Positions 1 to 12,034 of a DNA stretch of 64,000 bases are shown here, one piece after another. Every line of letters starts with the position of its first letter. Position 1 is the stretch's first letter. Location: NCBI RefSeq assembly GCF_000702305.1, contig NZ_JNLC01000017.1, forward strand, positions 124,001 to 188,000. The letters run 5' to 3'. This DNA comes from Allobosea sp. 117 (GTDB taxonomy: Bacteria > Pseudomonadota > Alphaproteobacteria > Rhizobiales > Xanthobacteraceae). A program made the position numbers and the translations under genes. Below the pieces are notes generated by a model, which saw nothing but the letters and a program-made list of their open reading frames with translations, was not told the origin of the DNA and made no database searches.

Positions 1-688
1 CACCAAGGTGACCAAGGCCGCTGGCGGGGTGACCGCCACCATCGAGACCGCCGACGGCAAGACGCAGAACATCAGCGCCGAGAAGCTGATCTCGGCGGTC
101 GGCGTGGTCGGAAATATCGAGAATCTCGGCCTGGAGAAGCTTGGGGTGAAGACCGATCGCGGCTGCGTCGTCATCGACGGGCTGTGCCGCACCAACGTGC
201 CCGGCATCTACGCCATCGGCGACGTCGCGGGCCCGCCCATGCTGGCGCACAAGGCCGAGCATGAGGGCGTGATCTGCGTCGAGGGCATCGCCGGCAAGCA
301 TCCGCATCCGATGGACAAACTGATGATCCCCGGCTGCACTTACTGCATGCCGCAGATCGCCTCGGTCGGCCTCACCGAGAAGAAGGCCAAGGAAGCCGGC
401 TACGAGGTCAAGGTCGGCCGCTTCCCCTTCATCGGCAACGGCAAGGCGGTGGCGCTCGGCGAGGCGGATGGCCTCGCCAAGACGGTGTTCGACGCCAAGA
501 CCGGCAAGCTGCTCGGCGCGCATCTGGTCGGCGCGGAGGTCACCGAGCTAATCCAGGGCTTCGTCGTGGCGATGAATCTGGAGACCACCGAGGAAGAGCT
601 GATCAACTCCGTCTTCCCGCACCCGACGATTTCCGAAACAATGCATGAGAGCGTGCTCTCGGCCTATGGGCGCGCGATCCACATCTAA
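1..688 (+). CDS. lpdA: Dihydrolipoyl dehydrogenase (E3), C-terminal part
   Basis: The 5' end lies outside the window; about 228 C-terminal residues are visible, read in the frame whose first complete codon starts at base 2. E3 is the FAD flavoprotein that reoxidises dihydrolipoamide in 2-oxoacid dehydrogenase complexes, using NAD+. The visible part shows the end of the NAD/FAD region (the GIYAIGDVAG motif that contacts FAD, about residue 70 of the visible part) and the whole interface domain. This ends in the HPTISE motif, whose His-Glu pair is the active-site base of the partner subunit. The N-terminal redox disulfide is not in the window. A lipoyl synthase gene lies 450 bases downstream, consistent with a pyruvate dehydrogenase/lipoate neighbourhood. 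Identification is secure; assignment to one particular complex is not possible here. Confidence 0.95.
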   Translation, partial: TKVTKAAGGVTATIETADGKTQNISAEKLISAVGVVGNIENLGLEKLGVKTDRGCVVIDGLCRTNVPGIYAIGDVAGPPMLAHKAEHEGVICVEGIAGKHPHPMDKLMIPGCTYCMPQIASVGLTEKKAKEAGYEVKVGRFPFIGNGKAVALGEADGLAKTVFDAKTGKLLGAHLVGAEVTELIQGFVVAMNLETTEEELINSVFPHPTISETMHESVLSAYGRAIHI

Positions 689-721
689 GGGGCGTCGGCA
701 CCGCGCCGGCAAGGGGATAGA

Positions 722-1000
722 ATGGACACGTTTTCCGCGTTGAACGAGCCCGGCGTCGGCTGGCTCACCATGATCGTCATCGGCCTGCTGGCCGGCTGGA
801 TCGCCGAGCGGGTCACTGCGAGCAATCAGGGGCTGCTCGCCAATCTGATCTTCGGCCTGATCGGCGCCTTCGTCGGCGGCAAGCTGGCCGAGTTCGCCGA
901 GATTCCGGTGTTCGGCTTCTTCCGCACGCTGATCGCGGCGACGGTGGGCGCCATCATCGTGCTGTTCATCTGGCGCAAGCTGCGCGACCGTACGTCCTGA
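722..1000 (+). CDS. GlsB/YeaQ/YmgE-family small membrane protein
   Basis: A 92-residue, very hydrophobic protein. It has three predicted membrane segments (about residues 16-30, 40-60 and 66-86) and the glycine-rich pattern of the GlsB/YeaQ/YmgE (transglycosylase-associated) family: GLLAGWIAE near the start and NLIFGLIGAFVGG in the middle. Members are stress-associated inner-membrane proteins with no established biochemical activity. The N-terminal extension of about 16 residues before the first segment is slightly longer than in the shortest members. The gene sits 33 bases after lpdA in the same direction and could be read through from it. A 10-bp GC hairpin follows directly. Confidence 0.8.
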   Translation: MDTFSALNEPGVGWLTMIVIGLLAGWIAERVTASNQGLLANLIFGLIGAFVGGKLAEFAEIPVFGFFRTLIAATVGAIIVLFIWRKLRDRTS

Positions 1001-1007
1001 GGAAACC

Positions 1008-1035
1008 GGCGGCGCGGGGCCTTTTCCGCGCCGCC
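1008..1035. terminator. GC hairpin, possible transcription end
   Basis: A perfect 10-bp inverted repeat (GGCGGCGCGG, loop GGCCTTTT, CCGCGCCGCC) begins 8 bases after the stop of the small membrane protein gene. There is no run of T after the stem, so it is a weak candidate for intrinsic termination and may only stabilise a 3' end. Confidence 0.4.
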
Positions 1036-1134
1036 ATGCGCTTTCGGCGCAGCGGATGCGTCTTTCGCAGGGTTTCCTCACGGCCGCTTCGCGCTTAACT
1101 GAGGGGAACATCCCCAAGGTCTGACGGGTCCCGC

Positions 1135-2121
1135 ATGGTTGTCGTCGTCAATACGCTGAACCGGGCTCTCGATAAGCCGCGCCACCCCGAGAAGGCCAAG
1201 CGCGCCGAGACGCCGGTCCTGAAGAAGCCGGACTGGATCCGCGTGCGCGCGCCGGGCACGCCCGGCTGGGCGGAGACCGCCAGCATCGTGCGCGCCAACG
1301 GCCTCGTCACCGTGTGCGAGGAGGCGAGCTGCCCGAATATCGGTGAGTGCTGGCAGAAGAAGCACGCCACCTTCATGATCATGGGCGACACCTGCACGCG
1401 CGCCTGCTCCTTCTGCAACGTGCGTACGGGTATGCCGGGCCCGCTGGACGCGGACGAGCCGACGAAGGTCGCCGAGGCGGTGCTGAAGCTCGGGCTCGAG
1501 CATGTCGTCGTCACCTCGGTCGACCGCGACGACCTCGCCGATGGCGGCGCCGAGCATTTCGCCCGCACCATCCGGGCGATTCGGGCCGCGAGCCCGAAGA
1601 CCACGATCGAGGTGCTCACCCCCGACTTCCTGCGCAAGGACGGCGCGCTGGAGGTGGTGGTCGAGGCGCATCCCGACGTGTTCAACCACAATCTCGAATG
1701 CGTGCCCTCGCTCTATCTCACCGTGCGGCCGGGCGCGCGCTATTTCCATTCGCTGCGGCTGCTGCAGCGGGTGAAGGAGCTCGACGGCTCCATCTTCACC
1801 AAGTCCGGCATCATGGTCGGCCTCGGCGAGGTCAGGAACGAGGTGCTGCAGCTCATGGACGACCTGCGCTCGGCGGAGGTCGACTTCATGACCATCGGCC
1901 AGTACCTCCAGCCGACCCGCAAGCACCATGAGGTGAAGGCCTTCGTCACGCCCGAGGAGTTCAAGTCCTACGAGACCATCGCCTATACGAAGGGCTTCCT
2001 GATGGTCTCGTCGAGCCCGCTGACGCGCTCCTCGCATCATGCCGGCGAGGACTTCGCCCGGCTGCGTGCGGCGCGCGAGGCGAAGTCCGGCCGTGCGCCT
2101 GCGGTCATGCTGCCGGCCTGA
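1135..2121 (+). CDS. lipA: Lipoyl synthase
   Basis: A 328-residue radical SAM enzyme that inserts two sulfur atoms into protein-bound octanoyl groups to form lipoyl groups on E2 and H proteins. Both iron-sulfur motifs of the family are visible: the auxiliary cluster motif CxxxxCxxxxxC ([12 protein letters not shown], about residues 61-72) and the radical SAM motif CxxxCxxC (C-TRA-C-SF-C, about residues 87-94). The C-terminal RSSHHAGE motif supplies the serine ligand of the auxiliary cluster. Length is normal for the family. Together with lpdA upstream it fits a lipoate-dependent dehydrogenase neighbourhood. The next gene follows after 9 bases, so the two are probably co-transcribed. Confidence 0.97.
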   Translation: MVVVVNTLNRALDKPRHPEKAKRAETPVLKKPDWIRVRAPGTPGWAETASIVRANGLVTVCEEASCPNIGECWQKKHATFMIMGDTCTRACSFCNVRTGMPGPLDADEPTKVAEAVLKLGLEHVVVTSVDRDDLADGGAEHFARTIRAIRAASPKTTIEVLTPDFLRKDGALEVVVEAHPDVFNHNLECVPSLYLTVRPGARYFHSLRLLQRVKELDGSIFTKSGIMVGLGEVRNEVLQLMDDLRSAEVDFMTIGQYLQPTRKHHEVKAFVTPEEFKSYETIAYTKGFLMVSSSPLTRSSHHAGEDFARLRAAREAKSGRAPAVMLPA

Positions 2122-2130
2122 GACCGGGGC

Positions 2131-2607
2131 ATGCCGTCATTCCGCAATTCGCGGCGGGTTCGCCATTCGGCCAGCGACATGTTCGAGCTGGTGGCCGATG
2201 TCGAGCGCTACCCCGAATTCGTCCCGCTCTGCGAGAGGCTGCATGTGCGCCGGCACGTGGCGAGCGGGGAGGGCGTCGATATCCTCGTCGCCGACATGAC
2301 GGTCGCCTACAAGATGTTCCGCGAGAGCTTCACCAGCCAGGTGACGCTGGACAGGCCGCGGCTGACCATCGTGGTCGAATATCTCGACGGCCCGTTCAGC
2401 CATCTGGAGAACCGCTGGACCTTCCGGCCGCGCAACGGCGACGAGTCCGGCAGCGACGTCGAGTTCTACATCAGCTACGAGTTCCGCTCGCGCACCCTCG
2501 GCCTGCTGATGGGCGCGATGTTCGATGCCGCCTTCCGCCGTTTCGCGGACGCCTTCGAGAAGCGGGCGGACGAAATCTATGGCCGCCCCAGCCTCGCGGG
2601 GGCTTAA
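2131..2607 (+). CDS. RatA/Coq10-type START-domain protein
   Basis: A 158-residue single-domain protein of the polyketide cyclase/START superfamily, RatA/Coq10 subfamily. The start of the domain reads FELVADVERYPEFVPLCERL, the signature of this subfamily. Annotated relatives are called either type II toxin RatA or Coq10-like ubiquinone-binding protein; in alphaproteobacteria the Coq10-like role (delivery or protection of ubiquinone for respiration) is the more plausible, but this is inference. A lipA-ratA/coq10 pair is common in this group of bacteria. The start at 2131 lies 9 bases after lipA and leaves a complete domain. Confidence 0.8.
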   Translation: MPSFRNSRRVRHSASDMFELVADVERYPEFVPLCERLHVRRHVASGEGVDILVADMTVAYKMFRESFTSQVTLDRPRLTIVVEYLDGPFSHLENRWTFRPRNGDESGSDVEFYISYEFRSRTLGLLMGAMFDAAFRRFADAFEKRADEIYGRPSLAGA

Positions 2608-2655
2608 GGGCGAGCGCTTGCGTGTGCTGAACAACCGCGCGAGGAAAATCAGATA

Positions 2656-2674
2656 ATCATTTGAATAAAATGAT
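2656..2674. terminator. AT-rich hairpin between convergent genes
   Basis: A 7-bp inverted repeat (ATCATTT, loop GAATA, AAATGAT) lies between the convergent RatA-type and pncC genes. It is weak thermodynamically but ends near short A/T runs on both strands, so it may act as a modest bidirectional terminator. Confidence 0.3.
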
Positions 2675-2676
2675 GT

Positions 2677-3183
2677 TCAATCGCCTGCTAGCTCCGCCAG
2701 CATGGCGAGTGCCGCAAGGACGGAGAGCCGTCGTACGCCGGCACGGCTCTGGCCGGCGAAGACCTCCCGGCGCTCGATTAGGCGCCCGCCCTGCCGCGCC
2801 GCGGCGAAATGCACGAGCCCGACCGGCTTCGCAGCCGAGCCGCCGCCCGGCCCGGCAATGCCGGTGACCGAGACGCCGAGCGAGGTGCCGGCGACCTTCA
2901 GGAGCCCCGTTACCATCTCGCGCGCGGTCTCGGCGCTGACCGCGCCATGGGCCTTGAGCGTCTCCGGCGAGACGCCGAGCACGGCGATCTTGGCGGCGTT
3001 GGAATAGGTGACGAAACCACGATCCACCACATCGGAGGAGCCGGCGATCTCGGTCAGGGCGCCAACGACCAGCCCGCCGGTGCAGGATTCGGCGGTGGCG
3101 ACGGTGAGGCCCCGCGCGCGGCATAGATCGAGCACGCGGATGGCGGCCGCGATGATCTCTTGGGATTCGGTCGGCTCGTCCAT
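2677..3183 (-). CDS. pncC: CinA C-terminal-type nicotinamide-nucleotide amidase
   Basis: A 168-residue stand-alone CinA C-terminal domain. This family (PncC) deamidates nicotinamide mononucleotide to nicotinate mononucleotide in NAD recycling. The family landmarks are the ATAESCTGG motif (about residue 29, with the catalytic serine), the segment GFVTYSNAAK, and the phosphate-binding loop TGIAGPGGG near residue 108. The N-terminal molybdopterin-binding-like domain of full-length CinA is absent, as is usual for PncC. It follows ispDF by 27 bases on the minus strand and is probably in the same transcript. Confidence 0.9.
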   Translation of the reverse strand: MDEPTESQEIIAAAIRVLDLCRARGLTVATAESCTGGLVVGALTEIAGSSDVVDRGFVTYSNAAKIAVLGVSPETLKAHGAVSAETAREMVTGLLKVAGTSLGVSVTGIAGPGGGSAAKPVGLVHFAAARQGGRLIERREVFAGQSRAGVRRLSVLAALAMLAELAGD

Positions 3184-3210
3184 CGCATCGGCCTCGCTGC
3201 ACGGTCGGTT

Positions 3211-4377
3211 TCAGTCGGTCCAGGGCAGGCGGACGGTGGCTGCAGCGAGCGCGGCGATGCCCTCGCGCCGGCCGGTGAAGCCGAGCCGCTCGCTGGTCGT
3301 CGCCTTCACGCTGACGCGGCCGATCGGCAGGCCGGCGATGGCGGCGATCCGCTCGCGCATCGCCTCGCGGTGCGGCCCGATCTTCGGCGCCTCGCAGATC
3401 ACGGTGGCATCGAGATGCGCGATCCGGCCGCCGGCTTCCCGCACCAATCCTATGGCATGGGCGAGGAAGAGCTCGGAATCCGCGCCCTTCCATTGCGGGT
3501 CGGAGGGCGGGAAGTGCTGGCCGATATCGCCGGCGCCGATGGTGCCGAGTAGCGCGTCGGTGAGCGCGTGGAGCACCACATCGGCATCAGAATGGCCGGA
3601 AAGGCCGAATTCGTGCGGTATCTTGAGGCCGCCGAGCGTTACGTGGTCGCCGGGACCGAAGGCATGGACGTCGAAGCCGGTGGCGGTGCGCACGTCGGCG
3701 AGAGAAGCGAGGGCGGTCCGTTCGGCCGTCACGAAATCCTCCGGCGTGGTCAGCTTCACATTCTCCGCTGCGCCCTGGAAGGCGGCCACGGCATGGCCGG
3801 CGGCCTCGGCGACCGCCGCGTCGTCGGTGAGGTCGGCCGCGCCGACATGGGCGCGGTGGGCGGCGAGGATCAGCGCGTAGCGGAAGGATTGCGGCGTCTG
3901 CACGGTGCGCAGCCGGGCGCGGTCCGGTCCGGTAGCAAGTCGGCCCTCGGCGTCGAGCGCCTTCACCGTGTCGACGAGGGCGAGCGCCGGCACGGCGGCG
4001 CCGTGCTCCTGCGCGGCGGCAATAGCGCGCCCGATCAGCTCGGCCGAGACGAAGGGCCGCGCGGCGTCGTGGATCAGCACGAGGTCGGGGGGATCGCCGG
4101 CGAGCGCCTCCAGCCCGGCGCGGACGGAGGCCTGCCGGGTCGCGCCGCCGGCCACCGGCGTGAGGATGCCGGCAAGGTCCCTGGTCGCCAGCGCGCAGAG
4201 CTCTTCGTCATCCGGGTGGATGACGAGCTGGATGCGGCGGATCGCGGGATGGGCAGCGAACTGCGTCAAAGTGCGGCGCAGCACGGATTGGCCGCCGATT
4301 TCGCGGAACTGCTTGGGCAGGCCTTCGCCCGCCCTCTGGCCACGGCCTGCCGCGACGACAATCACGTCCGTGCGCAT
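3211..4377 (-). CDS. ispDF: Bifunctional IspD/IspF enzyme of the MEP isoprenoid pathway
   Basis: A 388-residue fusion of two non-consecutive enzymes of the methylerythritol phosphate pathway. Residues 1 to about 225 are IspD: 2-C-methyl-D-erythritol 4-phosphate cytidylyltransferase, with the nucleotide-binding N-terminus [16 protein letters not shown] and the DAARPF motif. Residues about 232-388 are IspF: 2-C-methyl-D-erythritol 2,4-cyclodiphosphate synthase, starting TGFDVHAF with the zinc-ligand pattern D-x-H and later [19 protein letters not shown]. The fused form is typical of alphaproteobacteria. Transcribed divergently from dusB with 184 bases between. Confidence 0.96.
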   Translation of the reverse strand: MRTDVIVVAAGRGQRAGEGLPKQFREIGGQSVLRRTLTQFAAHPAIRRIQLVIHPDDEELCALATRDLAGILTPVAGGATRQASVRAGLEALAGDPPDLVLIHDAARPFVSAELIGRAIAAAQEHGAAVPALALVDTVKALDAEGRLATGPDRARLRTVQTPQSFRYALILAAHRAHVGAADLTDDAAVAEAAGHAVAAFQGAAENVKLTTPEDFVTAERTALASLADVRTATGFDVHAFGPGDHVTLGGLKIPHEFGLSGHSDADVVLHALTDALLGTIGAGDIGQHFPPSDPQWKGADSELFLAHAIGLVREAGGRIAHLDATVICEAPKIGPHREAMRERIAAIAGLPIGRVSVKATTSERLGFTGRREGIAALAAATVRLPWTD

Positions 4378-4484
4378 GGGAGAATTCTGCCCGTCCCTTG
4401 TTCAAACCGGCGCTTGTCCGGCCCAGTCGTTTAGCGCAAATGCGGGGCTGGTATGCAAGTTGTGCCTTTTGCCGATCAGGAGGC

Positions 4485-4512
4485 TTGATGACAGCCTCGC
4501 GGTGGCTATTAT
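4485..4512 (+). promoter_or_regulatory. Candidate sigma-70 promoter for dusB-ntrBC
   Basis: TTGATG (4485-4490) and TATTAT (4507-4512) are separated by 16 bases and lie 50 bases upstream of the dusB start in the ispDF-dusB divergent region. Each hexamer matches four or more positions of the -35/-10 consensus. No sigma-54 (GG-N10-GC type) element was seen at this position. Confidence 0.45.
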
Positions 4513-4561
4513 GTAGGCACCGCCGCTCCGGCTCATTTAATGTGCATCGAGTGATTATCTC

Positions 4562-5592
<1,031 letters not shown>

Positions 5593-5593
<1 letters not shown>

Positions 5594-6720
5594 TGTCGGC
5601 GAAATCGGAACGCGCGGCCCAGGCCCGTGGCATTCTCACCGACGCCATCGTCAATGCGCTGCCGCACCCGGTGGTGACGGTGGCGGCGGACGACCGCATC
5701 GTCGACGCCAATGTCGCCGCCGAGGCCTTCTTCGAGGTCAGCGCCGCAGTGTTGTCGCGGCACAGGCTCCACGAATTCGTGCCCTTCGGCAGCCCGCTGC
5801 TGTCGCTGATCGAGCAGGTCCGGATGCGCGGGGCGCCGGTGAACGAGTATCGGGTCGACCTCGGCACGCCGCGCAATGGCGGCGAGCGCATCGTCGACAT
5901 CCATGTCGCGCCGCTGTCGGAATATCCCGAGCACGTGGTGGTGATGCTCCAGGAGCGCACCATCGCCGACAAGATGGATCGTCAGCTCACCCATCGCGGC
6001 GCGGCGCGCTCGGTCACCGCGCTCGCCTCGATGCTGGCGCACGAGATCAAGAACCCGCTCTCCGGCATACGCGGCGCGGCGCAGCTTCTCGAAATCTCGG
6101 CCAGCGACGATGACCGCTCGCTGACCCGCCTGATCACCGACGAGGCCGACCGCATCGTGAAGCTGGTCGACCGCATGGAGGTGTTCTCCGACGAGCGGCC
6201 GGTGGAGCGCGAGGCGGTCAACATCCACGCGGTGCTGGAGCATGTGCGCACGCTCGCCTCGTCCGGCTTCGCGCGGCACATCCGCTTCGTCGAGGAATAC
6301 GACCCCTCGCTGCCGCCGGTGCTGGCGAATCGCGACCAGCTCATCCAGGTGTTCCTCAACCTCGTGAAGAACGCCGCCGAGGCTATCGGCGACAGCCCGG
6401 ACGGCGAGATCCAACTCACCACCGCGTTCCGGCCAGGCGTGCGCCTCACCGTGCCCGGCAGTGCCACGCGGGTGAGCCTGCCGCTCGAATTCTGCGTGAA
6501 GGACAACGGGCCGGGCGTGCCCGAGGACCTGATGCCACACCTGTTCGACCCGTTCGTGACCACCAAGCCGACCGGCACCGGCCTCGGCCTCGCGCTGGTC
6601 GCCAAGATCGTTGGCGACCATGGCGGCATCATCGAATGCGACAGCCAACCCCGCCGGACCACCTTCCGGGTCCTTATGCCCATGTATCGCGGTGCCCGTG
6701 ACGGCACCGAGCAGAATTGA
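5593..6720 (+). CDS. ntrB: Nitrogen regulation sensor kinase NtrB
   Basis: A 375-residue cytoplasmic histidine kinase that phosphorylates NtrC under nitrogen limitation and is controlled by PII protein. It has no membrane segment. An N-terminal PAS domain (about residues 12-125) is followed by the dimerisation/phosphoacceptor helix with His150 in LAHEIKNP, and then the ATPase domain with the N box (NLVKNAAEA), DNGPG and GTGLGLA boxes. The start at 5593 is chosen because it overlaps the dusB stop (TAATG) and gives the normal NtrB length; upstream in-frame codons lie inside dusB. It overlaps or abuts ntrC, so the three are translationally coupled. Confidence 0.96.
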
Positions 6721-6728
6721 GACACGCC

Positions 6729-8174
<1,446 letters not shown>

Positions 8175-8309
8175 TGAAGGCCACGCGTTCGTGACGGTGG
8201 ATGCGGGCGAATAAATCGCGCGCGCCACAGTTCCTGTCACATTTTTGCACCAGTGTCGTACCATTGCATCACCGGCGCCGATTCCTCCGGCGCCCCGTGA
8301 TGGTGGTGC

Positions 8310-10589
8310 ATGACCGAAGCCTCTTCCCCGGAGATCGATACCCGCGAGCCGCCCGATTTCGGCGGACCGGGCTTTCGTTTCTCGATCTGGGGTCTGGCGC
8401 CGCTCGCCGTACTTGTGGCGCTCGTCACGGCGCTGATCAGCTTCATCATCCTGATCGGCATCACGCCGCTGGTGCCCTCGCAGGAAGTCGTCGTCACCGT
8501 GCTGTGCCTGAACGGCGTGATGTCGCTGGTGCTCATCGGCATTATCGGCCGCGAGATCTGGCGCATCGTGAAGGCCCGGCGGCGGGGCAGGGCGGCAGCG
8601 CGGCTGCATGTGCGGGTGGTGGCGCTGTTCGGCATCGTCGCGGTGGTGCCGGCGATCCTCGTGGCTCTGCTCGCCAGCATCACGCTCGACCGCGGCCTCG
8701 ACCGCTGGTTCTCAGTGCGCACCCGCGCCATCGTCGACAACGCCGTGTCGGTGGCGCAGACCTATGTGCGCGAGCACGCCTATTCGATCCGCGGCGACAT
8801 ATTGAGCATGGCGCGCGACCTGCAGCGCATCCGCCCCCTATGGGACCAGGACCGTAGCCGCTTCCGCCAGGCGATGACGGCGCAGGCCGCCGTGCGCGGC
8901 CTGCCGGCGGCGATGGTGATCCAGCGCGACCTCACCGTCGTCGACCGGGCGACGATCCGGGTCGGACGCGAATTCGTCGTGCCGCCGAACCTCGCCATCA
9001 AGGACGCGACCGAGGAGCAGCCGCTGATCTATCTGCCCAATGAGGCGGATTTCGTCGGCGCGGTGATCCCGCTCAAGGATTTCGGCGATCTCTATCTCTA
9101 TGTCGCGCGGCCGATCGACCCGCGGGTGATCAAATATCTCAACGAGACCCGCGCGGCGGTCGCCGACTACAACAGCCTGGAGCAGCGGCGCATCGGCGTG
9201 CAGGTGGCCTTCGCACTGCTCTATGCGGTGATCTCGCTCACCGTGCTGCTGAGCGCGGTCTGGCTCGGCATCCATTTCGCCAACCGGCTGGTCTCGCCGA
9301 TCCGGCGGCTGATCGGCGCGGCGGACCTCGTCGCCGCCGGCAACCTCTTTGTCGAGGTGCCGGTGCGCCGCTCGGAGGGCGATCTGTCCAGCCTCGCCGA
9401 GACCTTCAACAAGATGACGCACGAGCTGCGCACGCAGCGCGACGACCTGGTGAAGGCGCGCGACCAGATCGACAGCCGCCGCCGCTTCACCGAGGCGGTG
9501 CTCTCCGGCGTCGGGGCGGGCGTGATCGGCGTCGATTCGCAGGGACGCATCACCATCATCAACCGGCCGGCGGAGAAGCTGCTCGTGGTGAACGAGGGCG
9601 AGGTGCTCGGCGAGCCGCTCGCCGGGATCGTGCCGGAGATCGCGCCGCTCATCGCCGAGGCGATGCAGCCCGGCCAGCGCAACACCACGCAGGCCAACGC
9701 CACGGTGAGCCGCGGCGGGCGCGAGCGGGTGCTGGCGGTGCGCTTCACCACCGAGCAGTCGCGCGAGGGCGACCATGGCTGGGTGGTGACGCTGGACGAC
9801 ATTACCGAGCTGGTCTCGGCGCAGCGCACCTCGGCCTGGGCGGACGTGGCGCGGCGCATCGCCCACGAGATCAAGAACCCGCTGACCCCGATCCAGCTCT
9901 CCGCCGAGCGGCTGCGCCGGCGCTACGGCAAGGTGATCGGCGAGGACCGCGAGGTGTTCGACCAGTGCACCGACACCATCATCCGGCAGGTCGGCGACAT
10001 CGGCCGGATGGTCGACGAGTTCTCGTCCTTCGCGCGCATGCCGAAGCCGGTGGTCGAGATGCAGGACCTTGCCGAAACCGTGCGGCAGGTCGTGTTCCTG
10101 ATGCGCGTCGGCAATCCCGAGATCACCATCGACTGCGAGCTGCCGGACAAGGCGGTGCCCGCGCGCTTCGACCGGCGGCTCATCTCGCAGGCGCTGACCA
10201 ACATCGTGAAGAACGCGACCGAGGCGCTCGGTGCCGTGCCGCCCGAACAGATGAACGGCCCGGCGCACATCACGGTGCGGCTGCGGCTCGACGATGCCGA
10301 GCGGACCGGCATGGCGACAATCGACGTGCTCGACAACGGCATCGGCCTGCCGACCGAAAACCGCGCGCGGCTGCTCGAACCCTATGTGACGACCCGCGAG
10401 AAGGGCACCGGCCTCGGCCTCGCGATCGTCGGCAAGATCATGGAAGAGCACGGCGGCGGCATCGAGCTCGACGACAATCCCGAGGGACGCGGCGCGTGGA
10501 TACGCCTGCGGCTTTCGCTCGACGGCGGACCTTCCGCGGCAATAACGGCAACCGGCGAGCGGGCGGCTGCGGCCGGCCGGGCCGGCTAA
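8310..10589 (+). CDS. ntrY: Membrane nitrogen sensor kinase NtrY
   Basis: A 759-residue inner-membrane histidine kinase, partner of NtrX. The N-terminal part has three or more predicted membrane segments (about residues 28-55, 65-85 and 95-120), a large extracytoplasmic loop, and a further segment near residue 300. A HAMP domain (VSPIRRLIGAADLVAAGN), a PAS domain, the phosphoacceptor His519 in [11 protein letters not shown] and an ATPase domain (DNGIGLP, GTGLGLA) follow. The domain order and length are those of alphaproteobacterial NtrY, linked to nitrogen metabolism and redox/oxygen sensing in relatives. It is separated from ntrX by 23 bases. Confidence 0.95.
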   Translation: MTEASSPEIDTREPPDFGGPGFRFSIWGLAPLAVLVALVTALISFIILIGITPLVPSQEVVVTVLCLNGVMSLVLIGIIGREIWRIVKARRRGRAAARLHVRVVALFGIVAVVPAILVALLASITLDRGLDRWFSVRTRAIVDNAVSVAQTYVREHAYSIRGDILSMARDLQRIRPLWDQDRSRFRQAMTAQAAVRGLPAAMVIQRDLTVVDRATIRVGREFVVPPNLAIKDATEEQPLIYLPNEADFVGAVIPLKDFGDLYLYVARPIDPRVIKYLNETRAAVADYNSLEQRRIGVQVAFALLYAVISLTVLLSAVWLGIHFANRLVSPIRRLIGAADLVAAGNLFVEVPVRRSEGDLSSLAETFNKMTHELRTQRDDLVKARDQIDSRRRFTEAVLSGVGAGVIGVDSQGRITIINRPAEKLLVVNEGEVLGEPLAGIVPEIAPLIAEAMQPGQRNTTQANATVSRGGRERVLAVRFTTEQSREGDHGWVVTLDDITELVSAQRTSAWADVARRIAHEIKNPLTPIQLSAERLRRRYGKVIGEDREVFDQCTDTIIRQVGDIGRMVDEFSSFARMPKPVVEMQDLAETVRQVVFLMRVGNPEITIDCELPDKAVPARFDRRLISQALTNIVKNATEALGAVPPEQMNGPAHITVRLRLDDAERTGMATIDVLDNGIGLPTENRARLLEPYVTTREKGTGLGLAIVGKIMEEHGGGIELDDNPEGRGAWIRLRLSLDGGPSAAITATGERAAAAGRAG

Positions 10590-10612
10590 ACCGGACAAGG
10601 AGAAAACAACCC

Positions 10613-11974
10613 ATGGCGACCGATATCCTGATCGTCGATGACGAGGCCGATATTCGTGGGCTGGTCGCCGGCATCCTGGAGGATGAAGGTTACGGAGCGC
10701 GTACCGCCAAGGACAGCGACGAGGCACTCGCCGCCATCGAGGCGCGCCGGCCGAACCTGATCTTCCTCGACATCTGGATCGAGCGCAGCAAGCTCGATGG
10801 CCTCCAGCTTCTGGAGAAGATCAAGGTCGATCACCCCGACGTGCCGGTGGTGATGATCTCCGGCCACGGCACCATCGAGACGGCGGTGGCGGCGATCAAG
10901 CAGGGCGCCTACGACTTCATCGAGAAGCCGTTCAACTCGGACCGGCTGATCCTCGTCGCCAACCGGGCGCTGGAGACGCTGCGGCTGAAGCGGGAGGTGC
11001 GCGACCTCAAGCAGCGCGCGCCGATCGCCCAGAAGCTGATCGGCCATTCGACCGCCATCAACCAGCTTCGCCAGACCATCGAAAGGGTCGCGCCGACCAA
11101 CAGCCGCATCCTGATCGTCGGGCCATCGGGCTCAGGCAAGGAGCTCACCGCGCGCATGGTGCACGCCGCCTCGGCGCGTGCGACGGGGCCGTTCGTCATC
11201 ATCAACGCCGCCGCCATCACGCCGGAGCGGATGGAGATCGAGCTGTTCGGCGTCGAAGGCGGGGAGGGGCGTCAGGTCGGCGCGCTGGAAGAGGCGCATG
11301 GCGGCACGCTATTCATCGACGAGATCGCCGACATGCCGCGCGAGACGCAGAACCGCATCCTGCGCGTGCTGGTCGACCAGAACTTCCTGCGCGTGGGCGG
11401 CGCGACGCGGGTCTCGGTGGACGTGCGCATCATCTCCTCGACCGCGCGCAATCTGGAGCGCGAGATCGCCGAGGGTCGCTTCCGCGAGGACCTCTATCAC
11501 CGGCTCGGCGTGGTGCCGATCCGGGTGCCGCCGCTCGCCGAGCGGCGCGAGGACGTGCCGGAGCTGGTCGACTATTTTCTGGAGCAGATATCGCAGGGCA
11601 CCGGACTGCCCCGCCGGCGCATCGCCGACGACGCGCTCGCAGTGCTGCAGTCGCATGACTGGCCGGGCAATATCCGCCAGCTCCGCAACAATATCGAGCG
11701 CCTGCTGATCCTCGCCACCGGCGATCCGGACGCGGTCGTCACCTCGTCCATGCTGCCGCCCGATGTCGGCTCCTTGGTGCCGAACCTGCCAACCGGAAAT
11801 GGCGGCGAACATCTGATGGGCCTGCCGCTGCGCGAGGCGCGCGAGGTGTTCGAGCGCGAATATCTGGTCGCCCAGATCAGCCGTTTCGGTGGCAACATCT
11901 CGCGCACCGCCGAGTTCGTCGGCATGGAGCGCTCGGCGTTGCACCGCAAGCTGAAGGCGCTCGGCATCGGCTAG
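10613..11974 (+). CDS. ntrX: Response regulator NtrX
   Basis: A 453-residue NtrC-family regulator paired with NtrY. The receiver domain carries Asp53 in IFLDIWIE; the AAA+ domain has Walker A GPSGSGKE and Walker B GTLFIDEIAD; the C-terminus is a Fis-type HTH (ISRTAEFVGMERSALHRKLKALG). The sigma-54 contact loop GAFTGA is absent: the equivalent stretch reads GVEGGEGRQVGALEEA. NtrX is therefore unlikely to open sigma-54 promoters in the standard way, which is typical of alphaproteobacterial NtrX. The start is supported by AAGGAG 10 bases upstream. Confidence 0.95.
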   Translation: MATDILIVDDEADIRGLVAGILEDEGYGARTAKDSDEALAAIEARRPNLIFLDIWIERSKLDGLQLLEKIKVDHPDVPVVMISGHGTIETAVAAIKQGAYDFIEKPFNSDRLILVANRALETLRLKREVRDLKQRAPIAQKLIGHSTAINQLRQTIERVAPTNSRILIVGPSGSGKELTARMVHAASARATGPFVIINAAAITPERMEIELFGVEGGEGRQVGALEEAHGGTLFIDEIADMPRETQNRILRVLVDQNFLRVGGATRVSVDVRIISSTARNLEREIAEGRFREDLYHRLGVVPIRVPPLAERREDVPELVDYFLEQISQGTGLPRRRIADDALAVLQSHDWPGNIRQLRNNIERLLILATGDPDAVVTSSMLPPDVGSLVPNLPTGNGGEHLMGLPLREAREVFEREYLVAQISRFGGNISRTAEFVGMERSALHRKLKALGIG

Positions 11975-11988
11975 GCGCCGGTTCCAGC

Positions 11989-12023
11989 CGTCATGGCCTG
12001 GACAAGCCCGGGCATGACGACGC
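11989..12023. repeat. REP-like palindromic intergenic element
   Basis: An imperfect palindrome with outer arms CGTCATG and CATGACG and an inner GC-rich part lies in the 60-base gap between the convergent ntrX and beta-lactamase genes. Its sequence style (CGTCATGGCC...GGGCATGACG) is that of the dispersed palindromes common in Hyphomicrobiales intergenic DNA. Only this copy of this exact type was seen in the window. Confidence 0.5.
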
Positions 12024-12034
12024 TCTGTTGGCTT

